NCBI GenBank assembly: GCA_001276605.1
Contig: JXSN01000002.1
Span: 1 to 43,227, forward strand
DNA from: Achromatium sp. WMS2
Lineage (GTDB): Bacteria; Pseudomonadota; Gammaproteobacteria; Chromatiales; Chromatiaceae
DNA: 43,227 nt
Direction of reading: 5' to 3'
The translations under genes and the position numbers were made by a program. Below are positions 25,587 to 34,192 of the stretch, piece after piece. Numbering within the stretch: position 1 is the first letter of the stretch; every line of letters begins with the position of its first letter. The notes beneath the pieces are model-generated. The model did no database searches. It saw nothing but the letters and a program-made list of their open reading frames with translations, and had not been told where the DNA came from.

Positions 25587-26756
25587 ATGGTAAAAGCATC
25601 AGATGATCCAGTTGCCTTTGTAACCGAGGCCATATCCAAGTTTCTAGGCCGCCAAGGAAAAGATATGGTTACGGTCAAGCAGGCAATAGCCTGCAGCAAA
25701 CGCATTCCTCAAATATTGGAAGTGACACCTAAGGTTGATCCTCAGCAGTTTTTAGCTGAACGTTTAGGGCGCATGCTAGGGTCGGATTTACGGATAATTT
25801 TCCCCGAAGGTGCTAAAACAGCCTATGTAGCACGTAACATGCCTGACTCCGAAACCATTATGAATATAGTGAAATCCAAGCCGGGGTCTAAAACCATAAA
25901 TCAACTAGCTCAAAATCTACCATACACCAAAGATTACCTGATCCAGATCGTAAACGAGCTATTGGCAGCTGGAAAATTGAGTGTAAACTACCCTAACAGC
26001 AAATCTAAATTTTCAGCTCCCAAACTCTGTCTTGGCATTGCGGAATTGACTCAAACAGCTGCCGAAATGGGGACCGCTCCCGAAGTTGTTCTACCGACTG
26101 TAGCAGAACATGTTGAGGAAGATGTTGTATCTCAAGAATCCGCTGTTACCCCAGAGGCGGTTGACTCAGATCCAGAATATGAAGCTGATCCAGAAGTAGC
26201 AGTTATGCCAGAAGAGGTGGTTGTACCAGAGGCACCAGTTGCTTTCTCCATGCCCGAGCCTGCCCCAGCCCCCGAACCAACTGTAGAGCCTGTAGCTCAA
26301 TCCTCGCTTGAAGCTATGAGTGCTGAAGTTGCCCCAACACCACCTGCTGAGACCAGGCGCTCTAGAACCCGGGGTGGACAGAGCCAAGAACGTAAACGCC
26401 GCACAACCAGCACATCCAATAAGCCGGCGGCAAACACAGATCCTAGGCATCAAGAGGCCACGCAAGAAGTTGCCAATGTGTCCGCAGTAACCAGCGCCGA
26501 TGAAGCAGCCTTTAAGGAAGCTTACAAGAAAACTCAGGGGCGCTTCGGTGGGGTATTAATCAGTAAATTACGCAAATTCTTAGGATGGGAAGCGGCACGT
26601 TTTGATGCCGTGTTGGACAGCGTACGATCCAAGGGCTACATAGATGTCAATGTTGGTGATATTACATCACTGGATCGCGAGGACATTGATAATGGTTATA
26701 CGGACTGGCGCGGGCGTAATTATATCAACTTAACCTGGCGTAGTCAAGCGCTGTAG
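25587..26756 (+). CDS. Unknown protein with predicted winged-helix ends and acidic/basic linker
   Basis: Not recognised, but it has a striking three-part layout over 389 residues. The N-terminal region has a likely winged-helix stretch (about 88-140: SETIMNIVKSKPGSKTINQL and following). A long low-complexity linker follows, acidic and Pro/Val/Ala-rich (about 165-250), ending in a basic patch (RRSRTRGGQSQERKRR, about 257-272). The C-terminal domain (about 308-386) reads FGGVLISKLRKFLGW to YIDVNVGDI and ends NYINLTWRS, resembling another winged helix. A DNA- or nucleosome-free chromatin-type adaptor role is inferred. GAGGAA precedes the ATG at 25587. The partner ATPase starts 8 bp after its stop. 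Confidence 0.65.
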   Translation: MVKASDDPVAFVTEAISKFLGRQGKDMVTVKQAIACSKRIPQILEVTPKVDPQQFLAERLGRMLGSDLRIIFPEGAKTAYVARNMPDSETIMNIVKSKPGSKTINQLAQNLPYTKDYLIQIVNELLAAGKLSVNYPNSKSKFSAPKLCLGIAELTQTAAEMGTAPEVVLPTVAEHVEEDVVSQESAVTPEAVDSDPEYEADPEVAVMPEEVVVPEAPVAFSMPEPAPAPEPTVEPVAQSSLEAMSAEVAPTPPAETRRSRTRGGQSQERKRRTTSTSNKPAANTDPRHQEATQEVANVSAVTSADEAAFKEAYKKTQGRFGGVLISKLRKFLGWEAARFDAVLDSVRSKGYIDVNVGDITSLDREDIDNGYTDWRGRNYINLTWRSQAL

Positions 26757-26764
26757 GCGTTTCT

Positions 26765-28576
26765 ATGACACCAGCCTCCATAGTCCCAAACGTTTTGGAA
26801 CCCATAGAAAGTGTGCTGCGCGCAAAGAATCCATTTGCGAACGATAGTGTGTCAGATCCATTTGCTGATTCGTGCCCAAGTGTCGATGCCATACACTACA
26901 GTAAATTTCAACAAATTCGCAACTTAGTAGCACAGAAGGCTGCGAATCCTAGCGCAGGTCTTGGCGTATTAATTTTAGGGGAGCCAGGAACTGGTAAAAC
27001 CCATTTGATTAAACGCATCGCTGAATCAGCGGATAGCAAAGACAAATTTTTGGTGTCTTACATCCAGCCCATTGAGAAGACAGGTTTGCCTTACCTGCAT
27101 CTGCTACGCCAGGTTATGAACAGTTTAAGAAAGCCCATAAAAGGCAATCGTAGTCAACTGGACTGGATTCTGGCACGGTGGTTATTGGAACACCTGCGTC
27201 CTCAGATGAAATCCCCAGCCATGATCCGAGCCTTCGAGGAAGTTCCTGAACGGATTTTAAACGCGGACTTGACCAGCCTGAAACAAACACCTGCGACAGA
27301 TGTTAGTTTACCCATGGTCATGAGGCGGATGTTGGTATTTTATCAAAACAAAGAATACCGTGAGGTAGTTGCTGATTGGTTAACTGGCGAGGCTATCGAT
27401 CCTGAATATCTGAAGATCATGAGGATACCGGATCGCGTTAATGCTAGCCGTGGTGATAGGTCAGAAGAAGCAGTGGAACTGCTGGTTGGTCTTGGAAGCT
27501 TAATTGGCCGTTATGGTTACTGCCTATTGGTATGTTTTGATCGCTGGGAAAACTTGGCCAGTAAAGAACAGATAGAAGCTACCGGACTTATGATCATAGA
27601 GCTGTATGATCGCATACCTGGGATGTTGCCTGTGGTGCTGAGTTTAAAAACTCGCTGGAATGATTTTTTTTCCAGGTATTTAAACATGAATGTAACTAGT
27701 AGGATAAACAACAACTTTTTTGTATTGGAAAACTGCGATCAAGCCCAAGCCCGGGCCATAGTAGCAAGTCGTTTAGCCTCAGTTCTGGGAGAACGCGCTA
27801 ATGGCATCGAACCGTTCACTGAAGATCATATGGAAATTATCTGTGCCAATGGGAGAGCATATACAGCAACCCCACGCGAAATCATTGACTTGGCTAATGA
27901 GCAGTTACATACTTTGCTTTATCCCCATGACGTGAGAAGCACCAGATTTGATGACATTCTTGAAGTTGAGTACGCACGCCGGTATGACAAGAAACTGGAG
28001 GAATTAAGGCAAAGCGCGCCCGATCCTGATCTTTTGCTGCGGGCGGTAAAGGAGCTGTTGGCTGGGTTGGCGTACGCACAATTGCAGTTTCCAAATGAGA
28101 ATGGGTGCACACGCCAACCAGACTTATTTGTGGACATAAGTGTTGCAGATGTCAAATCCCGCAAACTTGCTATAATCATCGATACGGCACAGCACCATGC
28201 AGCTGTGGGTGCAGCCATCAGATGTGGGATCCGCTGTTTAACAGATAAGGATGATCAGAACCATGCTGACAAGCTGCTCTACGTGCGAGATGCTAGGTAT
28301 CCAATCCAAGCTCCTCCGAAGTGGGAGGCAACCAATAATTTGTATCGGGACTTGTTAAATCGTGGTGCAGTACCATGGTCGTTATCGATCGCAGACACTG
28401 CAGCTTGGCACACGGTAGTCGATCTGGTATACGCCGTTAAAGAGGGCGATATCTCTTTTGCCAAACATGGCAGGACGGTAATCGTAACTAATGCTGAATT
28501 AAGTAAATGGTTGACTGAAACTATCCTGCCAGCGAGGCCAGAGTTTGCGCAACTGTGGCAAACTATTAACCCTTAA
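26765..28576 (+). CDS. P-loop ATPase (AAA+/ORC-like) with C-terminal domain of unknown fold
   Basis: A 603-residue ATPase, likely cytoplasmic. The Walker A motif is GEPGTGKT (72-79). The Walker B-like strand is LLVCFDRWE (about 254-262, D259), with R/W/E following the Asp; this style is seen in AAA+/STAND-like ATPases of DNA-linked and conflict systems. A TPREIIDLANEQ segment (about 369-380) fits a sensor-2 or lid helix. The C-terminal part (about 425-600) contains DLFVDIS, KLAIIIDTAQ and LLYVRDARYPI, which recalls nuclease-like or effector-associated folds, but no catalytic set is certain. It follows the winged-helix partner by 8 bp. The pair may be a defence, partition or replication-linked module; this is inference. 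Confidence 0.75.
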   Translation: MTPASIVPNVLEPIESVLRAKNPFANDSVSDPFADSCPSVDAIHYSKFQQIRNLVAQKAANPSAGLGVLILGEPGTGKTHLIKRIAESADSKDKFLVSYIQPIEKTGLPYLHLLRQVMNSLRKPIKGNRSQLDWILARWLLEHLRPQMKSPAMIRAFEEVPERILNADLTSLKQTPATDVSLPMVMRRMLVFYQNKEYREVVADWLTGEAIDPEYLKIMRIPDRVNASRGDRSEEAVELLVGLGSLIGRYGYCLLVCFDRWENLASKEQIEATGLMIIELYDRIPGMLPVVLSLKTRWNDFFSRYLNMNVTSRINNNFFVLENCDQAQARAIVASRLASVLGERANGIEPFTEDHMEIICANGRAYTATPREIIDLANEQLHTLLYPHDVRSTRFDDILEVEYARRYDKKLEELRQSAPDPDLLLRAVKELLAGLAYAQLQFPNENGCTRQPDLFVDISVADVKSRKLAIIIDTAQHHAAVGAAIRCGIRCLTDKDDQNHADKLLYVRDARYPIQAPPKWEATNNLYRDLLNRGAVPWSLSIADTAAWHTVVDLVYAVKEGDISFAKHGRTVIVTNAELSKWLTETILPARPEFAQLWQTINP

Positions 28577-28618
28577 CTCCTCACAGTTAAACTAAGGTAA
28601 CTACCTACCTTACCCCAG

Positions 28619-28643
28619 CCCCTCTCAATTGATGGAGAGGGGG
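28619..28643. repeat. G/C hairpin repeat, copy 2
   Basis: CCCCTCTC and GAGAGGGG pair around AATTGATG, related to the hairpin at 304-329. Confidence 0.65.
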
Positions 28644-28684
28644 TTAAGGTTGCCTCAGTCCTGGCCCTATTCATAGACCTTACG

Positions 28685-28729
28685 CCGTCATTCCGGCATG
28701 GATTGCCGGAATCCAGAAGCCAGGGATGG
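28685..28729 (+). repeat. Dispersed 45-bp repeat, copy 2
   Basis: Matches the reverse complement of 168-212 at 44 of 45 bases. It contains CCGGCATGGATTGCCGG. Confidence 0.85.
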
Positions 28730-28917
28730 GGTTAATAGACGTTTTCTTGTTTACCCATTTCCAATCAAGAAATGAGGCAGAGTGATGTGGTAGGTAGTTA
28801 CAAACTAAGTATCGTAGCGCTTGCATCACGGCTGCCTATGACCGTGCATGGGAGTGTGGTTCGTCTGCCTTAGATTCCTCCCGTCTAACAGCTATCCGTC
28901 CTACCCCGTTGCTTGTT

Positions 28918-28950
28918 GCCAAGCAGGCCTCAATGCCTGCCATGCTTGGC
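28918..28950. repeat. Strong hairpin in GC-rich relict sequence
   Basis: GCAGGC and GCCTGC pair around CTCAAT, and outer GCCAA/TTGGC arms extend the stem past a small bulge. The surrounding 28801-29000 stretch is more GC-rich than neighbours and encodes nothing clear. It may be a fragment of a mobile element. Confidence 0.4.
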
Positions 28951-29223
28951 ATAGGTCCGCGTTCTACTCTCGATATCACTACCTACCCTGAATGACGTCC
29001 TGCCGTCCATTGATGTCCACCACCTTCACCACAGCTCAAATAAAATTATGGCTACAACTGCCTATTATTATTTTGTATGGGTCATAAAAAATTCACAACC
29101 ATTAGATAACCTAGTTCCTATATTCATATATTTATTACATTTTTATTACATCAATGTAGTGCCGAGATCTTTTGAGACACAACCAACCGTTTCATACACC
29201 CAACATGATCGAGACCGCACACC

Positions 29224-31155
29224 ATGAATATTGGGAACACAACCAAAGAGTTGCTTAGCAGCATAAATTTTGTTCTATTGCTGCTATTTCCACTACTGAT
29301 CAGCGCTCAAACTCTGCCCCCGGGCCTTAACTTTAGCCCCATCTCCACCTCAGTTGGTTCTGAAAAGATGCTTAACCGCGCTTCGGAACTAGTAACAATC
29401 GATGGGCACTCTTACCCCATAGCCTATCATGTCTTAGTACGCACTAATCAACAATTACCCCGTTTAGGCGCAACCAATGGCGAAACGGAAACCTTCGGAC
29501 TCTTAAAAACCGCAACCGGTTTGCCAATAATCAACCCCCAAGGTCAACCTTGGGTGTGCACAAGCGATTCTGGACCGGATCATACCTCTTTAATAGAGCA
29601 CGCAGGTAACCTATTTGCCATCACCTACATGCAGTGTGCTGTGGGTGGAGCCTACATAACCAAACTTAACCAAGCAGCTGACGGTACTCTAACCCCAATT
29701 GCTACTAGAAGTATTGATTTTTCAAGTGTGTATGGTACCTATTACAACTCTGCTGGCATGAAAACCCCTTGGAATACCCTACTTGGTAATGAAGAATATG
29801 CGCCACCAATGGGTGAATTTGATGCTCATGCCCAGAACGGGGCCTGGTTTCAGGATGCCATCAAAGACAATACTAGAATGATGGCCATTGCTACTTATAA
29901 TGGATTACCCAATGATGCGCAACATGCCGCATATTTTGGCTACTATTACGGGTGGGTGCAAGAAATTGCTATAACCTCAAATCAAGGTGCAACTCAGGTA
30001 GCAAAACATTTTGCCATGGGGCGTTTTTCTCATGAAGTAGCCTATGTGATGCCAGATCAACGTACTGTGTACCTATCTGATGATGGAATTAACGCCGGTC
30101 TATTTATGTTTGTTGCTGACAAAGAACAAGATTTAAGCTCCGGTACCCTGTATGCCGCCAAATGGAATCAGGTTTCTGGCACTGGACTTGGAGTTGCAAC
30201 CCTATCTTGGATCAATTTGGGACATGCAACCGATAGCACAATTCAGCAGTTGTTGACAACTAAACCTAATTTTTCTGATATGTGGGATAAAGTTGACTTG
30301 AACACTAATGATGCAAAAGGGTGTCCTCGCGGCTTCGTGCCTACTAACATATACTTAAATCACATAACCTGTGTCAAATTAAAACCCAACATGCATCTAG
30401 CGGCGTCGCGCCTAGAGACCAGATTATACGCATCTTATTTAGGAGCTACCACCGAGTTTAGCAAAGAAGAGGGAATTTCCTATAATCCAGATGCTGAAGT
30501 TTTATATGTAGCTATGACCAGCATTTCTTACGGTATGGAAGATCAGCACCCAAGTGAATTGGCCAGTGTCAACCACGTAAGGTTGCCTGTAAACAGATGT
30601 GGTGCCATTTATGCGCTTGAAGTCGACGGCTATGCCATGGATAACTTGGGGCAAAAGATTGCTAGTGAGTTTGTTGCCCTGGATATGCGCGGCCTGATCG
30701 CTGGTCAACCTCGGGATTATACCGGAACTAAATTTGCTCCTGACACCTGCGACATAGACAACATTGCCGGACCTGATAATATCACATATTTACCTAGATA
30801 TAGCTCCTTACTTATAGCTGAGGATTCTAGTAGGCATCAAAATAATTTGTTATGGGCCTTGAATGTCGAAAGTGGTAATTTAGAACGAATAGTCAGTGCA
30901 CCCTACGGCGCAGAGGTTACCTCACCTTACTGGTTTCCCAATTTGAAAGGCTATGCCTACATTACCTTGGTTATTCAACATCCTTATGCTGAATATTCAA
31001 ACAATACTAAAATAGTCCATAACAGGGAATCCTACGTAGGATACATCGGACCATTTCCAGAACTAGACTATGGTATCTTAGGAGAAGATGGAGTATTAGC
31101 AAAATCTTCCGAAATCAAAGTCAACAAAGGATACGTAGCAACTCGTGCCGATTAA
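29224..31155 (+). CDS. PhoX-like DUF839 protein, exported
   Basis: A 643-residue predicted exported protein of the DUF839/PhoX group, which includes calcium- and iron-dependent alkaline phosphatases. The N terminus (about 14-29) is a signal peptide ending PLLISAQ, a Sec-type rather than a twin-arginine one. Family blocks include KTPWNTLLGNEEY (PhoX-type ETNWGT-CEE region), GWVQEIAI, FSHEVAYVMPDQRTVYLSDD and PDNITYLPRYSSLLIAEDS. True PhoX is usually Tat-exported and keeps a Cys/Glu/His set; the catalytic residues here were not proved, so phosphatase activity is likely but not certain. Confidence 0.8.
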   Translation: MNIGNTTKELLSSINFVLLLLFPLLISAQTLPPGLNFSPISTSVGSEKMLNRASELVTIDGHSYPIAYHVLVRTNQQLPRLGATNGETETFGLLKTATGLPIINPQGQPWVCTSDSGPDHTSLIEHAGNLFAITYMQCAVGGAYITKLNQAADGTLTPIATRSIDFSSVYGTYYNSAGMKTPWNTLLGNEEYAPPMGEFDAHAQNGAWFQDAIKDNTRMMAIATYNGLPNDAQHAAYFGYYYGWVQEIAITSNQGATQVAKHFAMGRFSHEVAYVMPDQRTVYLSDDGINAGLFMFVADKEQDLSSGTLYAAKWNQVSGTGLGVATLSWINLGHATDSTIQQLLTTKPNFSDMWDKVDLNTNDAKGCPRGFVPTNIYLNHITCVKLKPNMHLAASRLETRLYASYLGATTEFSKEEGISYNPDAEVLYVAMTSISYGMEDQHPSELASVNHVRLPVNRCGAIYALEVDGYAMDNLGQKIASEFVALDMRGLIAGQPRDYTGTKFAPDTCDIDNIAGPDNITYLPRYSSLLIAEDSSRHQNNLLWALNVESGNLERIVSAPYGAEVTSPYWFPNLKGYAYITLVIQHPYAEYSNNTKIVHNRESYVGYIGPFPELDYGILGEDGVLAKSSEIKVNKGYVATRAD

Positions 31156-31280
31156 AAAGTTACCAGCAAACGCTCAGTTCAATCCACACGCGGAGTCGCG
31201 CATACTGGCCATCAACCTATCCAACTAATTTACAACCCGGTACAATCTTGATGGAATAAGGATTTTCTATAATTTTCTAG

Positions 31281-31302
31281 CACACATTAGAAATAATGTG
31301 TG
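31281..31302. terminator. Short hairpin between convergent genes
   Basis: CACACATT (31281-31288) and AATGTGTG (31295-31302) pair around AGAAAT. It lies between the DUF839 and def stops. Without a T-tract it is only a possible terminator. Confidence 0.35.
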
Positions 31303-31304
31303 TA

Positions 31305-31817
31305 TTAAGCTGAATCCTTGGCATCACGCATGGATTTCTCTATTTTTTTACGAATTAGATAGCGTTTGATGCTGGATAAATGATCAATAAATAACTTACC
31401 GTCTAAATGATCTATTTCATGTTGAATACAAATGGCCAATAAGCCATCAGTTTCCAATTCAAATTCGGCACCGTTTTCGTCTAAAGCGCGCACTTTTATC
31501 CATTCAGCACGTGGGACAAAATCAGTTATCCCCGGTACCGATAAACATCCCTCTTCTATTTTAGTTTGACCAGTTTTTTCCAAGATTAATGGATTGATAA
31601 AGCAGAGTGGCTGTTGTTTCGCTTCGGAGATATCTATGACTAGAACTCGCTTGTGTACATTAACTTGAGTAGCGGCAAGACCTATGCCAGGTGCGTGATA
31701 CATAGTTTCCAAAAGATCCGCAACCAAAGTTTGGATCTCAGCATTAACCTGCTCTACTGGTTGAGCACGATTGCGCAATCTTGGATCAGGATGATGTAAA
31801 ATGTCTAATATTGCCAT
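31305..31817 (-). CDS. def: Peptide deformylase
   Basis: Removes the N-formyl group from new proteins; cytoplasmic metalloenzyme. The 170-residue length is standard. The three signatures are intact: [17 protein letters not shown] (metal Cys), and QHEIDHLDG (metal His pair and catalytic Glu). The ATG at 31817 gives [15 protein letters not shown], the normal beginning. No fmt gene is adjacent, although def-fmt is the usual bacterial order. Confidence 0.97.
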   Translation of the reverse strand: MAILDILHHPDPRLRNRAQPVEQVNAEIQTLVADLLETMYHAPGIGLAATQVNVHKRVLVIDISEAKQQPLCFINPLILEKTGQTKIEEGCLSVPGITDFVPRAEWIKVRALDENGAEFELETDGLLAICIQHEIDHLDGKLFIDHLSSIKRYLIRKKIEKSMRDAKDSA

Positions 31818-31901
31818 GATTGGTATCAGCTACTTTATCTAAATTATGGAGTTTAAAACTCATACTATATTAAATCAAAAAAACATGTAAATAGCCAGCA
31901 T

Positions 31902-33416
31902 CTATTTTAAAGTCTCACTCCAATTTGTGATTAATTGTAAAGCTTTATTGCTCATATTCTTAGCCCCATCCAAACTATTAGTTTCTGTATAAACCCGGAA
32001 CTCGGGTGAATTATTGGAAGGTCGCAGGTGCAAAATATCTCCAGATTTTAACAACATACGCACACCATCCACAGTATTAAAACTAATTATAGGACCAAAA
32101 TCAGGTTCAATTGCCTTGGCCAAAGCCCCTGATTGCATTGCCTCGGGCTTTAAATATTTACTAATTAAAGCGTCTGCAATCGTCCTTGCCTCTAATTTTA
32201 AGCTATCGCTATAGGTAAAACGTTTTGGTAAAATTGTTGGCAACTGTGATAATGCTAGATTTAATTGCCGGGATAACAGCAAAGTACTCAGGATTACCAA
32301 TACGGCATCGCGGGTAATTAGCGGCTCCATGCTGGAATTATGATTAGTTAATTTACTACCTAACAAAAAGCCGCCATTAGCCTCATAGCCAACTACCAGA
32401 TCATAACCACTGTTTTTGGCCTTTAACATATCCGCAATGACATATGGCGAGCCAATCTGAGTGCGCTTGATTGGGTAAAACCAACCGCTAAGCTCCAAAG
32501 CAGTATTACTATTTACTGGGGTAACTACGGTTTTAGCTTGTAAATAATGCGCCGTTAGTATACCTAGAGTATCGCCACGCAACCATTGACCTTGCTCATC
32601 AAAGATTAGTGGTCTATCCCCATCCCCATCAGTCGATACTATGCAGTTATAATTTCCAGAAGCTGCTTTATCAATAGCTAATTTCTGATCCTCAGGGCGT
32701 AAAGCCTCCGTATCCACTGGTATAAATTGCTCGCTATGAGCGAATAGCTCAACCGTAGCCCCCAATGTGCTCAGTACTTTATGTAATACTGCGCTTGCTA
32801 CACTTGAATGCTGATATATGGCAATGTTCAAACCAGATAAGGCATCATGAGGAAAAAAATTGGTATAACGTTGACAATAGTGGTTATATGCATCTGATAT
32901 TGCTATAGGCAAGCTAGATCCGATGCCCACAACAATAAGATTATCCTCAGCATCTAAAATATCAGTTGGAATATTTACTTGCTGCTTACGGATTCCAACT
33001 TCGTCGTCCTTAAGAATTTCCCCACATGGTGTGTAAAATTTTATACCGTTACGGTCATCTGGAATATGGCTACCGGTAACCATCACCGTAGGGATATTCT
33101 TGGAAATTCCCCAATAGGCTAAAGCAGGAGTAGGTATATAACCACAATTTACTGGTATATAACCAGAATCTATAATAGCTCTAGCGCAAGCCCGCATAAT
33201 CCTGGGGGTACTAGGGCGCAAATCACCAGCAATTCCTACTTGGGTATAGGGTGCAAATTCTACTTTAGTTTTTAGATGCTGTAAAAATCCACTAGTATAT
33301 GCATAGCAAATCTTATCAGTCATCTTGTTGGCAAGACCTCTAGCACCACTAGTGCCAAAAGCTACGCCACTTGACTCCATCAAGCTATCGATGGTTAAAG
33401 TAAGGTAATCAGTCAT
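31902..33416 (-). CDS. Phosphohexomutase (phosphomannomutase/phosphoglucomutase family)
   Basis: Interconverts hexose 1- and 6-phosphates, 504 residues, cytoplasmic. Domain 1 has FGTSGARG. The phosphoserine loop is VTGSHIPDDRNGIKF, a variant of the usual TASHNP. The metal loop is STDGDGDRP. The sugar-binding EANGG lies in domain 3, and the C-terminal phosphate-binding segment reads LRPSNNSPEFRVY. Exact substrate (mannose, glucose or glucosamine phosphate) cannot be fixed. It lies 4 bp downstream of the MTIP gene, so the two are probably co-transcribed. Confidence 0.9.
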   Translation of the reverse strand: MTDYLTLTIDSLMESSGVAFGTSGARGLANKMTDKICYAYTSGFLQHLKTKVEFAPYTQVGIAGDLRPSTPRIMRACARAIIDSGYIPVNCGYIPTPALAYWGISKNIPTVMVTGSHIPDDRNGIKFYTPCGEILKDDEVGIRKQQVNIPTDILDAEDNLIVVGIGSSLPIAISDAYNHYCQRYTNFFPHDALSGLNIAIYQHSSVASAVLHKVLSTLGATVELFAHSEQFIPVDTEALRPEDQKLAIDKAASGNYNCIVSTDGDGDRPLIFDEQGQWLRGDTLGILTAHYLQAKTVVTPVNSNTALELSGWFYPIKRTQIGSPYVIADMLKAKNSGYDLVVGYEANGGFLLGSKLTNHNSSMEPLITRDAVLVILSTLLLSRQLNLALSQLPTILPKRFTYSDSLKLEARTIADALISKYLKPEAMQSGALAKAIEPDFGPIISFNTVDGVRMLLKSGDILHLRPSNNSPEFRVYTETNSLDGAKNMSNKALQLITNWSETLK

Positions 33417-33420
33417 AAAG

Positions 33421-34158
33421 TTAACATTTATTTATAGTTATAAACTTAGCAAGTAACTGATAGATTTGGTCCATACCAAGTTTTAGGTTACGTTCAATTT
33501 CGGATAATTCTACAATACCAGTATCTTTACCCGCCGCCCAATTAACCACTAGAGCACAGCTGGCATAGTCCAAATTCAACTCGCGGGCTAAAGCAGCCTC
33601 TGGCATTCCGGTCATTCCCACAATATGGCAACCATCTTGCTCCATGCGTTTGATTTCAGCTACTGTTTCTAAGCGAGGCCCCTGTGTGGCCCCATAGGTG
33701 CCATAATTTATTATGGGAATATTCAACCTATTAGCAGCACCAATTAATTGCTGTCGTAAATGTTCCCGATATGGATAAGAAAAGTCAATATGTTCAACTT
33801 TAGCTATGCCACGTTCAAAAAAGGTATGTTTACGTCCGTAGGTGTAATCAATAATTTGATCAGGTATTACTATAGTTAATGGCCCCATACTTTGATGAAT
33901 ACCACCCACTGCTGCTACAGCAACTACCTGCTTAGCCCCACATTGTTGTAAAGCCCAAATATTTGCTCGATAGTTAATTTGATGCGGTGGAATTGAGTGA
34001 TTGGAACCATGTCTAGGCACAAATAACACCTGTTCCTTGTCTATTTGACCTGTGATTATTGGACCAGATGGTTCTCCAAACGGGGTATGTATAAAATTTT
34101 GTTCAAATACTTCTAAATAGCCACTAGTAAATCCAGAACCACCGATTACGGCTAGCAT
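33421..34158 (-). CDS. S-methyl-5'-thioinosine phosphorylase (MTAP family)
   Basis: Phosphorolyses S-methyl-5'-thioinosine or methylthioadenosine in purine and methionine salvage; cytoplasmic. The 245-residue protein begins MLAVIGGSGF, and has RHGSNHSIPPHQINYRANI, TYGATQGPRLETVAEI and VGMTGMPEAALARELNLDY. The MTGMPEA segment resembles the Pseudomonas MTIP type. No adenosine deaminase-like partner is next to it. Start ATG 34158 is 34 bp after uvrD's stop, in the same direction. Confidence 0.9.
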   Translation of the reverse strand: MLAVIGGSGFTSGYLEVFEQNFIHTPFGEPSGPIITGQIDKEQVLFVPRHGSNHSIPPHQINYRANIWALQQCGAKQVVAVAAVGGIHQSMGPLTIVIPDQIIDYTYGRKHTFFERGIAKVEHIDFSYPYREHLRQQLIGAANRLNIPIINYGTYGATQGPRLETVAEIKRMEQDGCHIVGMTGMPEAALARELNLDYASCALVVNWAAGKDTGIVELSEIERNLKLGMDQIYQLLAKFITINKC

Positions 34159-34192
34159 AGCTGTAAATCCCTATAGTTAGGTCAATATCATG

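Larger units (their letters stand above)
28597..28801. repeat. Composite repeat bounded by 13-bp inverted repeats
   Basis: GTAACTACCTACC (28597-28609) and GGTAGGTAGTTAC (28789-28801) are perfect complements, 205 bp end to end. The interior contains the hairpin (28619-28643) and the 45-bp repeat (28685-28729). The length equals the 231-435 element but the ends differ, so the agreement may be coincidence. Confidence 0.5.
28577..29223. other. Repeat-rich 647-bp region downstream of the ATPase
   Basis: No gene is supported. It holds the second copies of the GAGAGGGG hairpin (28619-28643) and the 45-bp repeat (28685-28729), bracketed by 13-bp inverted repeats (28597-28609 and 28789-28801). A GC-rich stretch (about 28801-29000) with a strong hairpin (28918-28950) follows, perhaps a mobile-element remnant. 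Upstream of the DUF839 gene it becomes AT-rich. Confidence 0.6.
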
